Shown here: positions 33,451 through 41,876 of the stretch, in pieces | How the letters are laid out: the number at the start of each line of letters is the position of its first letter | Position numbering within the stretch: the stretch's first letter is position 1 | Origin: JAJYVT01 sp027339205 | GTDB taxonomy: Bacteria; Actinomycetota; Acidimicrobiia; Acidimicrobiales; RAAP-2 | DNA: 64,000 nt | Reading direction: 5' to 3' | Assembly (NCBI GenBank): GCA_027339205.1 | Contig: DAHWOV010000064.1 | Span: 1 to 64,000, forward strand | Position numbers and translations under genes: made by a program | Notes under the pieces: model-generated | What the model saw: only the letters and a program-made list of their open reading frames with translations | What the model was told of the DNA's origin: nothing | The model's database searches: none

Positions 33451-33479
33451 ACCTTACGGCGCAAGGTCTCCCGGGTCAA
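33451..33479 (-). promoter_or_regulatory. Sigma70-type promoter of the cupredoxin-coxBAC operon
   Basis: On the minus strand TTGACC (33474-33479) and TAAGGT (33451-33456) are separated by exactly 17 bp. It is the best-formed promoter in the window. Transcription would start near 33444 and read through the 14-bp repeats into the cupredoxin gene with a leader of about 80 nt. Confidence 0.65.
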
Positions 33480-33520
33480 CCATCTCCGAACCTCTGGAGT
33501 GAGGCAGCCCGACGCCAGCG

Positions 33521-33545
33521 GGAAAGGAACGCCATATCCCTTTCC
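33521..33545 (-). terminator. Weak hairpin after rarA
   Basis: ggaaagg (33521-33527) pairs with cctttcc (33539-33545), starting 22 nt after the rarA stop and ahead of the cox promoter. The stem is only 7 bp and there is no T-tract, so terminator function is a weak inference. Confidence 0.3.
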
Positions 33546-33567
33546 AGCGCCTCGCCTCTGGGCCCCT

Positions 33568-35010
33568 CTAGGCCCAGCCCGCTGTGCCCGCTGGGCCGGC
33601 CGGGCCGGCTGGGCCGGCTGTGCCGGCTGGGCCGGCTGGGCCGGCTTGGCCCGCCGCGTCCTCTTCCCCGCCCCCAAGGCGCCGGAGCCGGGCCGCGACC
33701 TCGGCCTCTGCGCCGTGGCGCGAGGGCTCGTAGTAGACGTGGCCCTCCAGGGCCGCCGGCCGGTGCTGCTGGCGCACCCATCCTTCCGGCGCGTCGTGCG
33801 GGTACCGGTAGCCGGCGCCGTGACCGATCCCGGCGGCGGCCCGGTAGTGGCTGTCGCGCAGGTGCGCGGGCACCTCGGCGCGGCCCGGCCCGCGGACGTC
33901 TTCGCGCGCCTTGGCGAGCGCCACGGTCACCCGGTTCGACTTGGGGGCGCAGGCGAGGTAAACGACCGCTTCCGCCAGGTTGAGCGCGGCCTCGGGCAGC
34001 CCGACCATCTCGACGGCCCGTGCCGCGGCGTCAGCGACGACGAGCGCCTGGGGATCGGCCAAGCCGACGTCCTCGCTCGCCAGGATCACGAGCCTGCGGG
34101 CGATGAAGCGCGCGTCCTCTCCGGCGTCGAGCATCCGCGCCATCCAGTACAGCCCGGCGTCGGGGTCCGAGCCCCTGACGCTCTTGATGAACGCGCTGAC
34201 CTGGTCGTAGTGCTCGTCGACCCCCTGGTGGTAGAGGCGCCCCGCCCGGGCCCGGACGACGTCGTCGAGCCCGACCGCGATCGGCGCCGCGTCCGGGTCT
34301 CCCCGGTCCCCGTGCGCCGCTTCCGACCCGGCGCCGGGGTCAGAGCGCGCCGCAGCCAGGGCGACGGCGACCTCGAGGGTGGTGAGCGCGGCCCGGGCGT
34401 CACCTTCGGCAGCGCCGACCAGCGCGCCCAGGGCCTCGTCCGTCGCCTCCGCACCCTCCGCCGCGAGCCCCCGCCGGACGAGCTGGGCCACGTCGTCGTC
34501 TCCGAGCGGCTCGAGCCGCCAGAGCGTGGCCCGGCTCATGAGCGGCGGGTTCACCTCGAAGAAGGGGTTCTCGGTCGTCGCGCCGATGAAGACCACCACC
34601 CCGTCCTCCACCGCCGGCAAGAGGACGTCCTGCTGGGCCTTGTTGAACCGGTGCACCTCGTCGACGAAGAGGATCGTCCCGAGTCCCCGCTCACCCAGGC
34701 GGCGGCGGGCCCCCTCGATGGCCTCACGCACCTCCTTCACGCCGGCGGTCACCGCGGAGAGCGCGACCATCTCCTTCCTCGTCGCCTCGGCGATGAGGCG
34801 GGCGAGCGTGGTCTTGCCGCTCCCCGGGGGTCCCCACAGCACCACCGACCCGACGCGGTCGCGCTCGACGAGCACCCGCAGCGGCGCGCCGGGGCCGACG
34901 AGGTGGCGTTGGCCCACCACCTCGTCGAGCCGGCGCGGCCGGAGCCGCGCGGCGAGCGGGGCCCGGGATGCCAGCCGCGCCTCCGCCGCAGCCTCGAAGA
35001 GCCCCGTCAC
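33568..35010 (-). CDS. rarA: Replication-associated recombination protein RarA (MgsA) AAA+ ATPase
   Basis: 480 residues. AAA+ core: RPRRLDEVVGQRHLVG (about 24-39), Walker A LWGPPGSGKTTLA, Walker B ILFVDEVHRFNKAQQD, sensor IGATTENPFFEVNPPLMSRA. The C-terminal tetramerisation part is standard (YWMARMLDAGEDARFIARRLV, ASEDVGLADPQAL, HLRDSHYRAAAGIGHGAGYRYPHD). RarA acts at stalled replication forks. The last 28 residues are a collagen-like Gly-Pro-Ala/Gly-Thr-Ala repeat made by a 9-bp microsatellite (about 33575-33655), absent from typical RarA. The GTG is 31 bp after aspS. Confidence 0.94.
   Translation of the reverse strand: MTGLFEAAAEARLASRAPLAARLRPRRLDEVVGQRHLVGPGAPLRVLVERDRVGSVVLWGPPGSGKTTLARLIAEATRKEMVALSAVTAGVKEVREAIEGARRRLGERGLGTILFVDEVHRFNKAQQDVLLPAVEDGVVVFIGATTENPFFEVNPPLMSRATLWRLEPLGDDDVAQLVRRGLAAEGAEATDEALGALVGAAEGDARAALTTLEVAVALAAARSDPGAGSEAAHGDRGDPDAAPIAVGLDDVVRARAGRLYHQGVDEHYDQVSAFIKSVRGSDPDAGLYWMARMLDAGEDARFIARRLVILASEDVGLADPQALVVADAAARAVEMVGLPEAALNLAEAVVYLACAPKSNRVTVALAKAREDVRGPGRAEVPAHLRDSHYRAAAGIGHGAGYRYPHDAPEGWVRQQHRPAALEGHVYYEPSRHGAEAEVAARLRRLGGGEEDAAGQAGPAGPAGTAGPAGPAGPAGTAGWA
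33575..33655. repeat. 9-bp microsatellite at rarA 3' end
   Basis: Repeats of gccggctgg and close variants encode the GPAGPAGTAGPAG tail of RarA. Confidence 0.85.
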
Positions 35011-35041
35011 TCGGCCGCACCTCGCCCGCCGACGCTCTCGG

Positions 35042-36781
35042 TCACCGCTCGACCACCCGGATCCCGAGCTCGGCGAGCGACGACGCGGGCAGCGGCTTCG
35101 GCGCGCCCGTGAGCGGGTCCGCGCCCGACTGGGTCTTCGGGAAGGCGATCACCTCGCGGATGCTCTCCTCTCCCGCCAGCACCGCGGCGAGCCGGTCGAT
35201 CCCGAAGGCGAAGCCCGCGTGCGGGGGCGCGCCGTAGCGAAAGGCGCCCGTGAGGAACCCGAAGCGCGACGCCGCGTCCTCCTCGGAGATCCCGAGCACC
35301 TTGAAGACCCGGGCCTGGACGTCGGCGCGGTGGATCCTGACGCTTCCCGACCCGAGCTCCCAGCCGTTGAGCACGAGGTCGTAGGCCTGCGAGCGCACCG
35401 AGAGCGGATCGCGCTCCATCAGGTCAAAGTCGTCCGGGTAGGGCATCGTGAAGGGATGGTGCGCAGGGACCGGATGGCCGTCGGCCCCGATCCCCTCGAA
35501 GAGCGGGAACTCGACCACCCAGACGTAGCGGTACGGCCCCTCGCCCACCGGCCTCGCCGACAGCTCCACGCGAAGCTGGCCGAGCGTGGTGCATGCGGTC
35601 GTGTGCTCGTCGGCCACGGCCAGGACGAGGTCGCCTGGGATCGCGCCCGTCGCCGCGAGCAGCCCGTCGCGCTCGGGGTCCGAGAGGACCCGTGCGAGGG
35701 GGGAGTCGAGCGCCGCCGCGCCCTCGCGCTCGGTGACACGGAACCACGCCAGACCCTTGGCGCCGAGCCTCTTGGCCCGGCTGACCAGCGCGTCGAGCGC
35801 CGACCGGGTCGTCTCGGCACCTCCCGGGACGCGCAACCCCTTCACGGCGGGCGCCTGGAAGGCGCGGACCTCGGTCTGTTCGAACACGTCGCCCAGGTCG
35901 ACGAGCGTCTGGTCGATCCGCAGGTCCGGCTTGTCGGTGCCGTAGCGGTCGAGCGCCTCCTTCCACGTCATCTGCGCGATCGGGGGAGGCCGCTCCCCCG
36001 TGGCCGCCTCCGCAGCGTCGAGCACCGCCTCTGAGACGAAGCCGAGCACGTCGTCTTGGGTGACGAACGACGCCTCCATGTCGAGCTGGGTGAACTCGAA
36101 CTGGCGATCGGCCCGCAGGTCCTCGTCCCGCAGGCAGCGGGCGATCTGGTAGTAGCGGTCGAAGCCCCCGACCATGAGCAGCTGCTTGGCGATCTGGGGG
36201 CTCTGCGGCAGGACGTAGAAGTCGCCCCGGTGCAGCCGGCTCGGCACGGCGAACTCGCGGGCGCCCTCGGGCGTGGGCGACCACAGGAGCGGGGTCTCGA
36301 CCTCGCAGAACCCCTGGCGGTCCATGGCGCGCCGAATGGCGGAGACGACCGCCGCCCGGAGCCGGAGGTTCGCCTGCATCCGGGGGCGCCGGAGGTCGAC
36401 GTAGCGGTAGCGAAGCCGCACGGCCTCGTCGACGTCTGCCCGGTCCTCCACGAGGAAGGGGGGCGGCTCCGCGACCGAAAGGACCTCGACCGCGCACTCG
36501 CCGATCTCCACCTCCCCGGTCTCGAGCGCCGGGTTCTCCATCCCCGCAGGGCGCCTTCGGACGACCCCGGTGACCGACACGACGTACTCGGCGCGCAGCT
36601 CGACCGATCCGTCCACCACACACTGGACGATCCCGCTCCTGTCCCGCAGGTCCACGAACGCGAGATGCTCTCCGTGCTCGCGCCGCCTGGCGACCCACCC
36701 GCACAGCCGGACCCGGGCGCCGAGGTCGTCGAGGCCGATCTCGCCGCACAGTCCCGTGCGCATCGACGTCGCGCTCGTCAT
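35042..36781 (-). CDS. aspS: Aspartyl-tRNA synthetase
   Basis: Class IIb synthetase, 579 residues, bacterial type. The anticodon-binding OB domain is at about 15-105 (VRLCGWVARRREHGEHLAFVDLRDRSG). The catalytic core has RYRYVDLRR, SPTPEGAREFAVPSR, the QSPQIAKQLLMVGGFDRYYQIARCLRDEDLRADRQFEFTQLD block in pieces, the large GAD insertion (about 285-420) and the motif 3 FGIDRL near the end. The ATG overlaps the hisS stop by 4 bases and is preceded by AAGGAG. Aspartate specificity versus Asp/Asn non-discriminating type cannot be told here. Confidence 0.96.
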   Translation of the reverse strand: MTSATSMRTGLCGEIGLDDLGARVRLCGWVARRREHGEHLAFVDLRDRSGIVQCVVDGSVELRAEYVVSVTGVVRRRPAGMENPALETGEVEIGECAVEVLSVAEPPPFLVEDRADVDEAVRLRYRYVDLRRPRMQANLRLRAAVVSAIRRAMDRQGFCEVETPLLWSPTPEGAREFAVPSRLHRGDFYVLPQSPQIAKQLLMVGGFDRYYQIARCLRDEDLRADRQFEFTQLDMEASFVTQDDVLGFVSEAVLDAAEAATGERPPPIAQMTWKEALDRYGTDKPDLRIDQTLVDLGDVFEQTEVRAFQAPAVKGLRVPGGAETTRSALDALVSRAKRLGAKGLAWFRVTEREGAAALDSPLARVLSDPERDGLLAATGAIPGDLVLAVADEHTTACTTLGQLRVELSARPVGEGPYRYVWVVEFPLFEGIGADGHPVPAHHPFTMPYPDDFDLMERDPLSVRSQAYDLVLNGWELGSGSVRIHRADVQARVFKVLGISEEDAASRFGFLTGAFRYGAPPHAGFAFGIDRLAAVLAGEESIREVIAFPKTQSGADPLTGAPKPLPASSLAELGIRVVER

Positions 36782-38070
36782 CTCCCGGTCTCCTTCCTCG
36801 TTGCGCCGGCGACCGCGTCGACGACCCCCTCGGCGGGGACCGACACCTGGGCCCCGCCGCTGCGCAGCGAGCGCACGAGGACCGTCCCGGCCGCAGCTTC
36901 CTTCGGCCCGACGATGAGGGCGACGGTCGCCCCCGAGCGGTCGGCGAGCTTCATCTGGGCCTTCATGGAGCGCCCGTCGAAGGCGCGGTCCGCGCTGAGC
37001 CCCGCCTCGCGCAGGCGCACGGTGAGCTCGAGCGCCGCTGCGCCCCCGGCCACGTCGACGATGAACGCGTCGAGAGGCGGCGGCGCAGCAGGGAAGACGC
37101 CCTCAGCGTCGCAGGCGACGAGGACACGCTCGATCCCCATGCCGAAGCCGATGCCGGGGGTGGGATCCCCCCCGAGCATCTCGACCAGCCCGTCGTAGCG
37201 GCCGCCGCCGCACAGCGCGTTCTGGGCGGCCTCGATCGCGCCGGAGGCGTACTCGAAGGTCGTGCGCGTGTAGTAGTCGAAGCCGCGGACCAAGCGCGCG
37301 TCGAGCTCGAAGCGGATCCCGAGCGCGCCGAGCCCCTCTTGGACCCGGACGAAGTGCGCCGTGCACTCGGCGCACAGGTGCTCCAAGAGCGTGGGCGCCT
37401 CGGCGGTGACCGCGCGGCACTCGTCCCGCTTGCAGTCGAGCACGCGCATCGGGTTCGCGCGAAAGCGCGCCCGGTGCTCCTCGCACAGCCCGCCCTGGTG
37501 CGCCTCGAGGTACGAATCCAACAGCTCCAGGTAGCGCGGCCGGCACGCGGCGTCACCCATCGACCCGATGCGCAGCGAGTAGTCGGTGAGACCGAGGCGC
37601 GCGAGGAACGTCTGGGCGACCCAGATCACCTCGACGTCGAGGTCGGCGTCGGCGACACCGAGCGCCTCGATCCCGAGCTGGTGGTGCTGGCGGTAGCGCG
37701 CCGCCTGGGGGCGCTCGTGGCGCAGCAGCGGCGCCATGTACCACGCCTTCCACGGCAGGACCGGATGATGCTGGATGTACGCGCGCACGACCGAGGCGGT
37801 GCCTTCGGGTCGCAGCGCGAGCATCTGGCCGTCACGGTCGGAGAACTCGTACATCTCCTTGCCGACGACGTCGTTCTCCTCACCGATGCCGCGGCGGAAC
37901 ACGGAGGCGTACTCGAACACGGGGCTCTGGATGAGCCCGTAGCCGGACCCTTCGACCAGCGCGCCGAACCGCTCGATCGCCCGCTCGAACCGCCAGGACT
38001 CCGGCCACAGCAGGTCCCGAGTGCCGGTCGGGGCGCGCGGCTCCGCACGCTCGTCCGCCGTGCGCGCCAC
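36778..38070 (-). CDS. hisS: Histidyl-tRNA synthetase
   Basis: Class II synthetase, 430 residues. Core motifs: PTGTRDLLWPE (about 14-24), ALRPEGTASVVRAY, APLLRHERPQAARYRQHHQLGIEALG and the histidine-binding LVRGFDYYTRTTFEYAS (two HisA motifs) with GGGRYDGLVEMLGG. The anticodon-binding domain is at about 330-425. GTG start; 3 bp after relA. Confidence 0.96.
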   Translation of the reverse strand: MARTADERAEPRAPTGTRDLLWPESWRFERAIERFGALVEGSGYGLIQSPVFEYASVFRRGIGEENDVVGKEMYEFSDRDGQMLALRPEGTASVVRAYIQHHPVLPWKAWYMAPLLRHERPQAARYRQHHQLGIEALGVADADLDVEVIWVAQTFLARLGLTDYSLRIGSMGDAACRPRYLELLDSYLEAHQGGLCEEHRARFRANPMRVLDCKRDECRAVTAEAPTLLEHLCAECTAHFVRVQEGLGALGIRFELDARLVRGFDYYTRTTFEYASGAIEAAQNALCGGGRYDGLVEMLGGDPTPGIGFGMGIERVLVACDAEGVFPAAPPPLDAFIVDVAGGAAALELTVRLREAGLSADRAFDGRSMKAQMKLADRSGATVALIVGPKEAAAGTVLVRSLRSGGAQVSVPAEGVVDAVAGATRKETGR

Positions 38071-38073
38071 GGG

Positions 38074-40314
38074 TCAGGCCTTCTTGCCGGGAAGCAACCG
38101 GTAGGCGTCGAACACGCCGTCGAGGTGCTTGAGCGACGCCAGCACCGAGTGGAGGTGGGCGGGATCGGCGAGCTCCACCTCGAACGACATGCGGCTCACG
38201 CGATCGGGCGCCGTCACGGTGCGGGCTGAGACGATGTTGAGGTGGTGCTCGGACACCACACGGCTCACGTCGGCGAGAAGCCGCTCGCGGTCGAAGGCCA
38301 GGACCTCCACGGTGGCGACGAAGATCCCTTCGACGCCGCGATCCCACTCGACCTCGATCAGGCGCTCCTGGGAACGGCGCGAGAGCGCCGTCGCGTTCGA
38401 GCAGTCGGCGCGGTGCACCGAGACCCCCCGTCCCTGGGTGACGAACCCGAGGAGCTGGTCTCCCGGCACCGGCGTGCAGCAACGGGCCAGGTGGACCATC
38501 ACGTCGTCGAGGCCCTCGACGTACAGGCCTGCAGCGGCGACCCTGCTCCGGCGCGTGCGCTGCGCGGTGAGCCCCGCGGTGAGCCTCGCGGTGGTGGGGA
38601 GCTGGTCCGGTTCGCCGGGCCGCAGCTCGCGGGCGAGCCGCTGGACGACCGACTGGGCCGACGCCTGGTGCTCGCCGATGGCCGCGTACAGCGAGTCGGT
38701 GTCGGCGAGGTTCATCGCTGCGGCCACCTGGGCGAGCGCGCTCGAGGCCATCACCTTGTGCAGCGGCATCCCCTCTCGGCGCAGCGCCTTCGCCAGCTCC
38801 TCCTTGCCGGTCTCGATCGCGTCCTCGCGACGCTCCCTGCTGAACCACTGGCGGATCTTGTTGCGCGCCCTCGACGAGGCGACGATATCGAGCCAGTCGC
38901 GCGAGGGCGCCGCCGAAGGAGACTTCGAGGTGAAGATCTCCACCGTGTCGGCCGACGCGAGCCGCGTGTCGAGCGGCACGAGCCGGCCGTTGACGCGCGC
39001 TCCGATGCAGCGGTGGCCCACCTCGGTGTGGATCGCGTAGGCGAAGTCGACCGGGGTCGATCGGGCAGGAAGGGGGATGACCCTGCCCTTGGGCGTGAAC
39101 ACGTAGACCTCGTCCTGCTCGAGGTCGAGCTTGAGCGCCTCGAGGAACTCCAGCGGATCGGTCGTCTCCTGGTCGACGTCGGAGATCCGCTGCATCCACG
39201 CGAGCTCCGAGGAGACGTCCTCCCTCTCCTTGTACCCCCAGTGCGCGGCGATGCCGTACTCCGCGCGGCGGTGCATCTCGTGGGTCCTGATCTGGACCTC
39301 GATCGGCTTGCCGTCGAGGCCGATCACCGTGGTGTGCAGGGACTGGTAGAGGTTGAACTTCGGGGTGTTGATGTAGTCCTTGAAGCGTCCCTGCACCGGG
39401 GGCCAGATCGCGTGGATCGCGCCGAGCGCCGCCCAGCAGTCCTTCTCGCTCGCGACGACGACGCGCATGCCGACGAGGTCGTGGATGTCGTCGAACTCCT
39501 TGCCGCGCACCACCATCTTCTCGTAGATGCTCCACAGGTGCTTGGGCCGGCCGGTGACCTCTGCCTCGACGCCCGCCGCGGCGAGCCGCTCGCGCACCGA
39601 GATGAGGACGCGGGCGAGGTACTCCTCGCGCTGGGGCGCGCGGACCGCGACCATCTGCTCGATCTCCGCGTAGCGCCTCGGGTGCAGGGTCGCGAAGGCA
39701 AGGTCCTCCAGCTGCCAGCGGACCTGCTGGACACCCAGGCGGTGTGCGAGGGGTGCGTAGACGTCGAAGGTCTCGGTGGCGATCCGCCGCTGCTTCCATG
39801 CGGGCATCACGCCCAGGGTCCGCATGTTGTGGAGACGGTCGGCGAGCTTGATCAACAGGACCCGCCAGTCGCTCGCCATCGCGACCAGCATCTTGCGGAT
39901 GGTCGCCGCCTGCTGCTGCTCCTTGGAGTCGAACTGGAGCCGGTCGAGCTTGGTCACTCCGTCGACGATGCCGGTCACGACCCCTCCGAGGGCGGACTCC
40001 AGCGCCTCGAGGGTGAGCCCGCCGTCCTCGACCGCGTCGTGGAGGAGGGCGGCGGCCACCGAGGACGTGTCGAGCCCGAGCTCTGCGACGATGCCGGCGA
40101 CCGCGATCGGGTGCGTCACGTAGGGTTCTCCCGATCGCCGGAACTGCCCCTCGTGGGCCGCGGCGGCCATGCGCGCGGCCTGGAGCACCGGTGCCGTGTC
40201 CGCCTCGGGATGCCGGGCGGCAAAGGTCCGGAGCACGGGCTCCAGCAACTCGCCGAGGCGCCCGGGCTCCGCGTAGGCGGCGTGCTCGCCGCCGACCGTC
40301 GCCAGCGTCACCAT
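38074..40314 (-). CDS. relA: Bifunctional (p)ppGpp synthetase/hydrolase RelA/SpoT
   Basis: 746 residues, a full-length long RSH protein. The HD hydrolase domain (about 50-200) has intact YVTHPIAVAGI and LLHDAVED (His92-Asp93). The synthetase domain has RPKHLWSIYEKMV and DLVGMRVVV, FNLYQSLHTTVIG and EVQIRTHEMHRRAEYGIAAHW. The TGS domain shows VFTPKGRVIPLP and VDFAYAIHTEVGHRCIGARVNG; a C-terminal ACT domain follows. The ATG has TAGCGT 6 nt upstream. It heads the relA-hisS-aspS-rarA run. Confidence 0.97.
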   Translation of the reverse strand: MVTLATVGGEHAAYAEPGRLGELLEPVLRTFAARHPEADTAPVLQAARMAAAAHEGQFRRSGEPYVTHPIAVAGIVAELGLDTSSVAAALLHDAVEDGGLTLEALESALGGVVTGIVDGVTKLDRLQFDSKEQQQAATIRKMLVAMASDWRVLLIKLADRLHNMRTLGVMPAWKQRRIATETFDVYAPLAHRLGVQQVRWQLEDLAFATLHPRRYAEIEQMVAVRAPQREEYLARVLISVRERLAAAGVEAEVTGRPKHLWSIYEKMVVRGKEFDDIHDLVGMRVVVASEKDCWAALGAIHAIWPPVQGRFKDYINTPKFNLYQSLHTTVIGLDGKPIEVQIRTHEMHRRAEYGIAAHWGYKEREDVSSELAWMQRISDVDQETTDPLEFLEALKLDLEQDEVYVFTPKGRVIPLPARSTPVDFAYAIHTEVGHRCIGARVNGRLVPLDTRLASADTVEIFTSKSPSAAPSRDWLDIVASSRARNKIRQWFSRERREDAIETGKEELAKALRREGMPLHKVMASSALAQVAAAMNLADTDSLYAAIGEHQASAQSVVQRLARELRPGEPDQLPTTARLTAGLTAQRTRRSRVAAAGLYVEGLDDVMVHLARCCTPVPGDQLLGFVTQGRGVSVHRADCSNATALSRRSQERLIEVEWDRGVEGIFVATVEVLAFDRERLLADVSRVVSEHHLNIVSARTVTAPDRVSRMSFEVELADPAHLHSVLASLKHLDGVFDAYRLLPGKKA

Positions 40315-40320
40315 TCCTTC

Positions 40321-40326
40321 ACGCTA
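40321..40326 (-). promoter_or_regulatory. Putative leaderless -10 (TAGCGT) of relA
   Basis: TAGCGT on the minus strand ends 6 nt before the relA ATG. The spacer GAAGGA looks Shine-Dalgarno-like but would be at or before the transcript start. Confidence 0.5.
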
Positions 40327-40391
40327 CTAGGAGGAACGACGCTTGCGGTGCTCCGACTCCCGCCCGCCCGACTGCACCCCCGAGCGCCGCG

Positions 40392-41876
40392 CTAGCGCCG
40401 CCGCTTGCCCTTGCCCCCCTTGCGCGAGCGGGGAGGCTGACGGCGAGCCGGTGCCGGCCGCTGCGTGGACCGGACCTGGGTCCCCGGGCGCGGCGCCGAC
40501 GGCCCGGCCACCCCGGCGGCCCCGTTGCCCGCGGGGGCAGGCACGGCCGGCTCCCGGGTGGCGGTGGCGGCCACCCGGCTCTGCGCCGGGCTCCGGCGGG
40601 GTGCCCGGGACTGGCCCGGACGGATGGTCCCGCCCCGCGCGTCGCGCGTCAGGCGCTGCACACCACCGGAAGCGGACGCGCCGAGCAGCGCGGCTGCGGC
40701 CCTGGGGGTGAGCAGCCCGAGGCGCTCACCCTTCTGCTCGACGCGCTGGCGGATCGCGACGTACCGGGGCTCGCGCTCCTTCAGCCAGGCGAGGATCGGG
40801 GAGGCGATGAAGATCGACGAGTACGCCCCGGAGAGCAGGCCCACGAACAGCGCCAGGCCGTAGTTGAGCAGCGTCGTCGCCCCCAGCAGCTCCGCGCCGA
40901 TGAGGAGCACCGAGAGCACCGGGAGGATCGCGACGAGGGAGGTGTTGATCGAGCGGGCCAGGGTCTGGTTCATCGAGAGGTTGACCATCTCCGAATAGGT
41001 CAACCGGCCCGACGCGCCGAGGCCCTTGGTGTTGTCGCGGACGCGGTCGAACACCACGACCGTGTCGTAGAGGGAGTAGCCGAGGATGGTGAGGACCGCG
41101 ATCACCGTGTCCGGGGTGACCTGGAAGCCCGCCAGCGAGTACACGCCTGCGGTCACGAGGAGGTCGTGGAGCAGCGCGAGGAAGGCTGCGATCGCCATCT
41201 TCGGCTCGAACCGGATGCTGATGTAGACGGCGACGAGCACCAGGAAGACGATCAGCGCGATGACCGCCTTCTGGGTGACCTGGCCTCCCCAGGTGGGGCC
41301 GACGGATGTCTCCGACACCGCTGTCCGTGTCGTCTTCGCGAGCTTTGCCAGCGCGGCGCGCACCCTCGCTGTCTCGCCGGCGCGCTGGGAGGCGCTGAGG
41401 TTGTTCAAATCCGCGGTGACCCGCACCTCCTGCGCGCTGCCGGTACCGAGGAGCTCGACGGTCGGCTGACTGAGCCCCGCAGCCTCGACCGCGTTCAGCG
41501 CCTGGGTCTGGGAGACGTGGGGCGCCTTCACGGTCCAGGCGTCGCCGCCTTTGAATGTGATCCCGAGGTTGAGCCCCCGGATGCCGAGCGAGAGCAGGCC
41601 GGCCACGATGATGACGAGCGAGATGCCGATCCACCAGCGGCGGCGGCCGACGAAGTCGAAGGAGGTCTCGCCCCGGTAGAGGCGCCGGAACGGTCCGGGG
41701 CGCTTCGGGCCGGCGACCGAAGGCGCCCTGGCGGCGAGCCGGGCCACCTCGTCTTCGACGAGCTCGGCCTCCGTGATCTCGGTTTCGGACTCGCCTTCGG
41801 CCGGGAACCCTGCGTCCCCGTCCGCGGCGCCGGGGTCGAGCCCCTCGACCTCGCGTGTCGCGCGGTCCTCGCTCAT
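40392..41876 (-). CDS. secF: Protein translocase subunit SecF
   Basis: 494 residues, longer than usual. The RND-type membrane core (about 75-370) has six helices, with the SecF signatures GITFKGGDAW, YISIRFEPKMAIAAFLALLHDLLVT, LTILGYSLYDTVVVFDRVRDN and NQTLARSINTSLVAILPV. An acidic N-terminal region (about 1-60) precedes the first helix. A basic, Pro/Arg-rich tail of about 110 residues ends in KGGKGKRRR, suggesting ribosome or nucleic-acid contact (inference). SecDF uses the proton motive force to aid Sec export. The start overlaps secD by 4 bases. Confidence 0.95.
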   Translation of the reverse strand: MSEDRATREVEGLDPGAADGDAGFPAEGESETEITEAELVEDEVARLAARAPSVAGPKRPGPFRRLYRGETSFDFVGRRRWWIGISLVIIVAGLLSLGIRGLNLGITFKGGDAWTVKAPHVSQTQALNAVEAAGLSQPTVELLGTGSAQEVRVTADLNNLSASQRAGETARVRAALAKLAKTTRTAVSETSVGPTWGGQVTQKAVIALIVFLVLVAVYISIRFEPKMAIAAFLALLHDLLVTAGVYSLAGFQVTPDTVIAVLTILGYSLYDTVVVFDRVRDNTKGLGASGRLTYSEMVNLSMNQTLARSINTSLVAILPVLSVLLIGAELLGATTLLNYGLALFVGLLSGAYSSIFIASPILAWLKEREPRYVAIRQRVEQKGERLGLLTPRAAAALLGASASGGVQRLTRDARGGTIRPGQSRAPRRSPAQSRVAATATREPAVPAPAGNGAAGVAGPSAPRPGTQVRSTQRPAPARRQPPRSRKGGKGKRRR

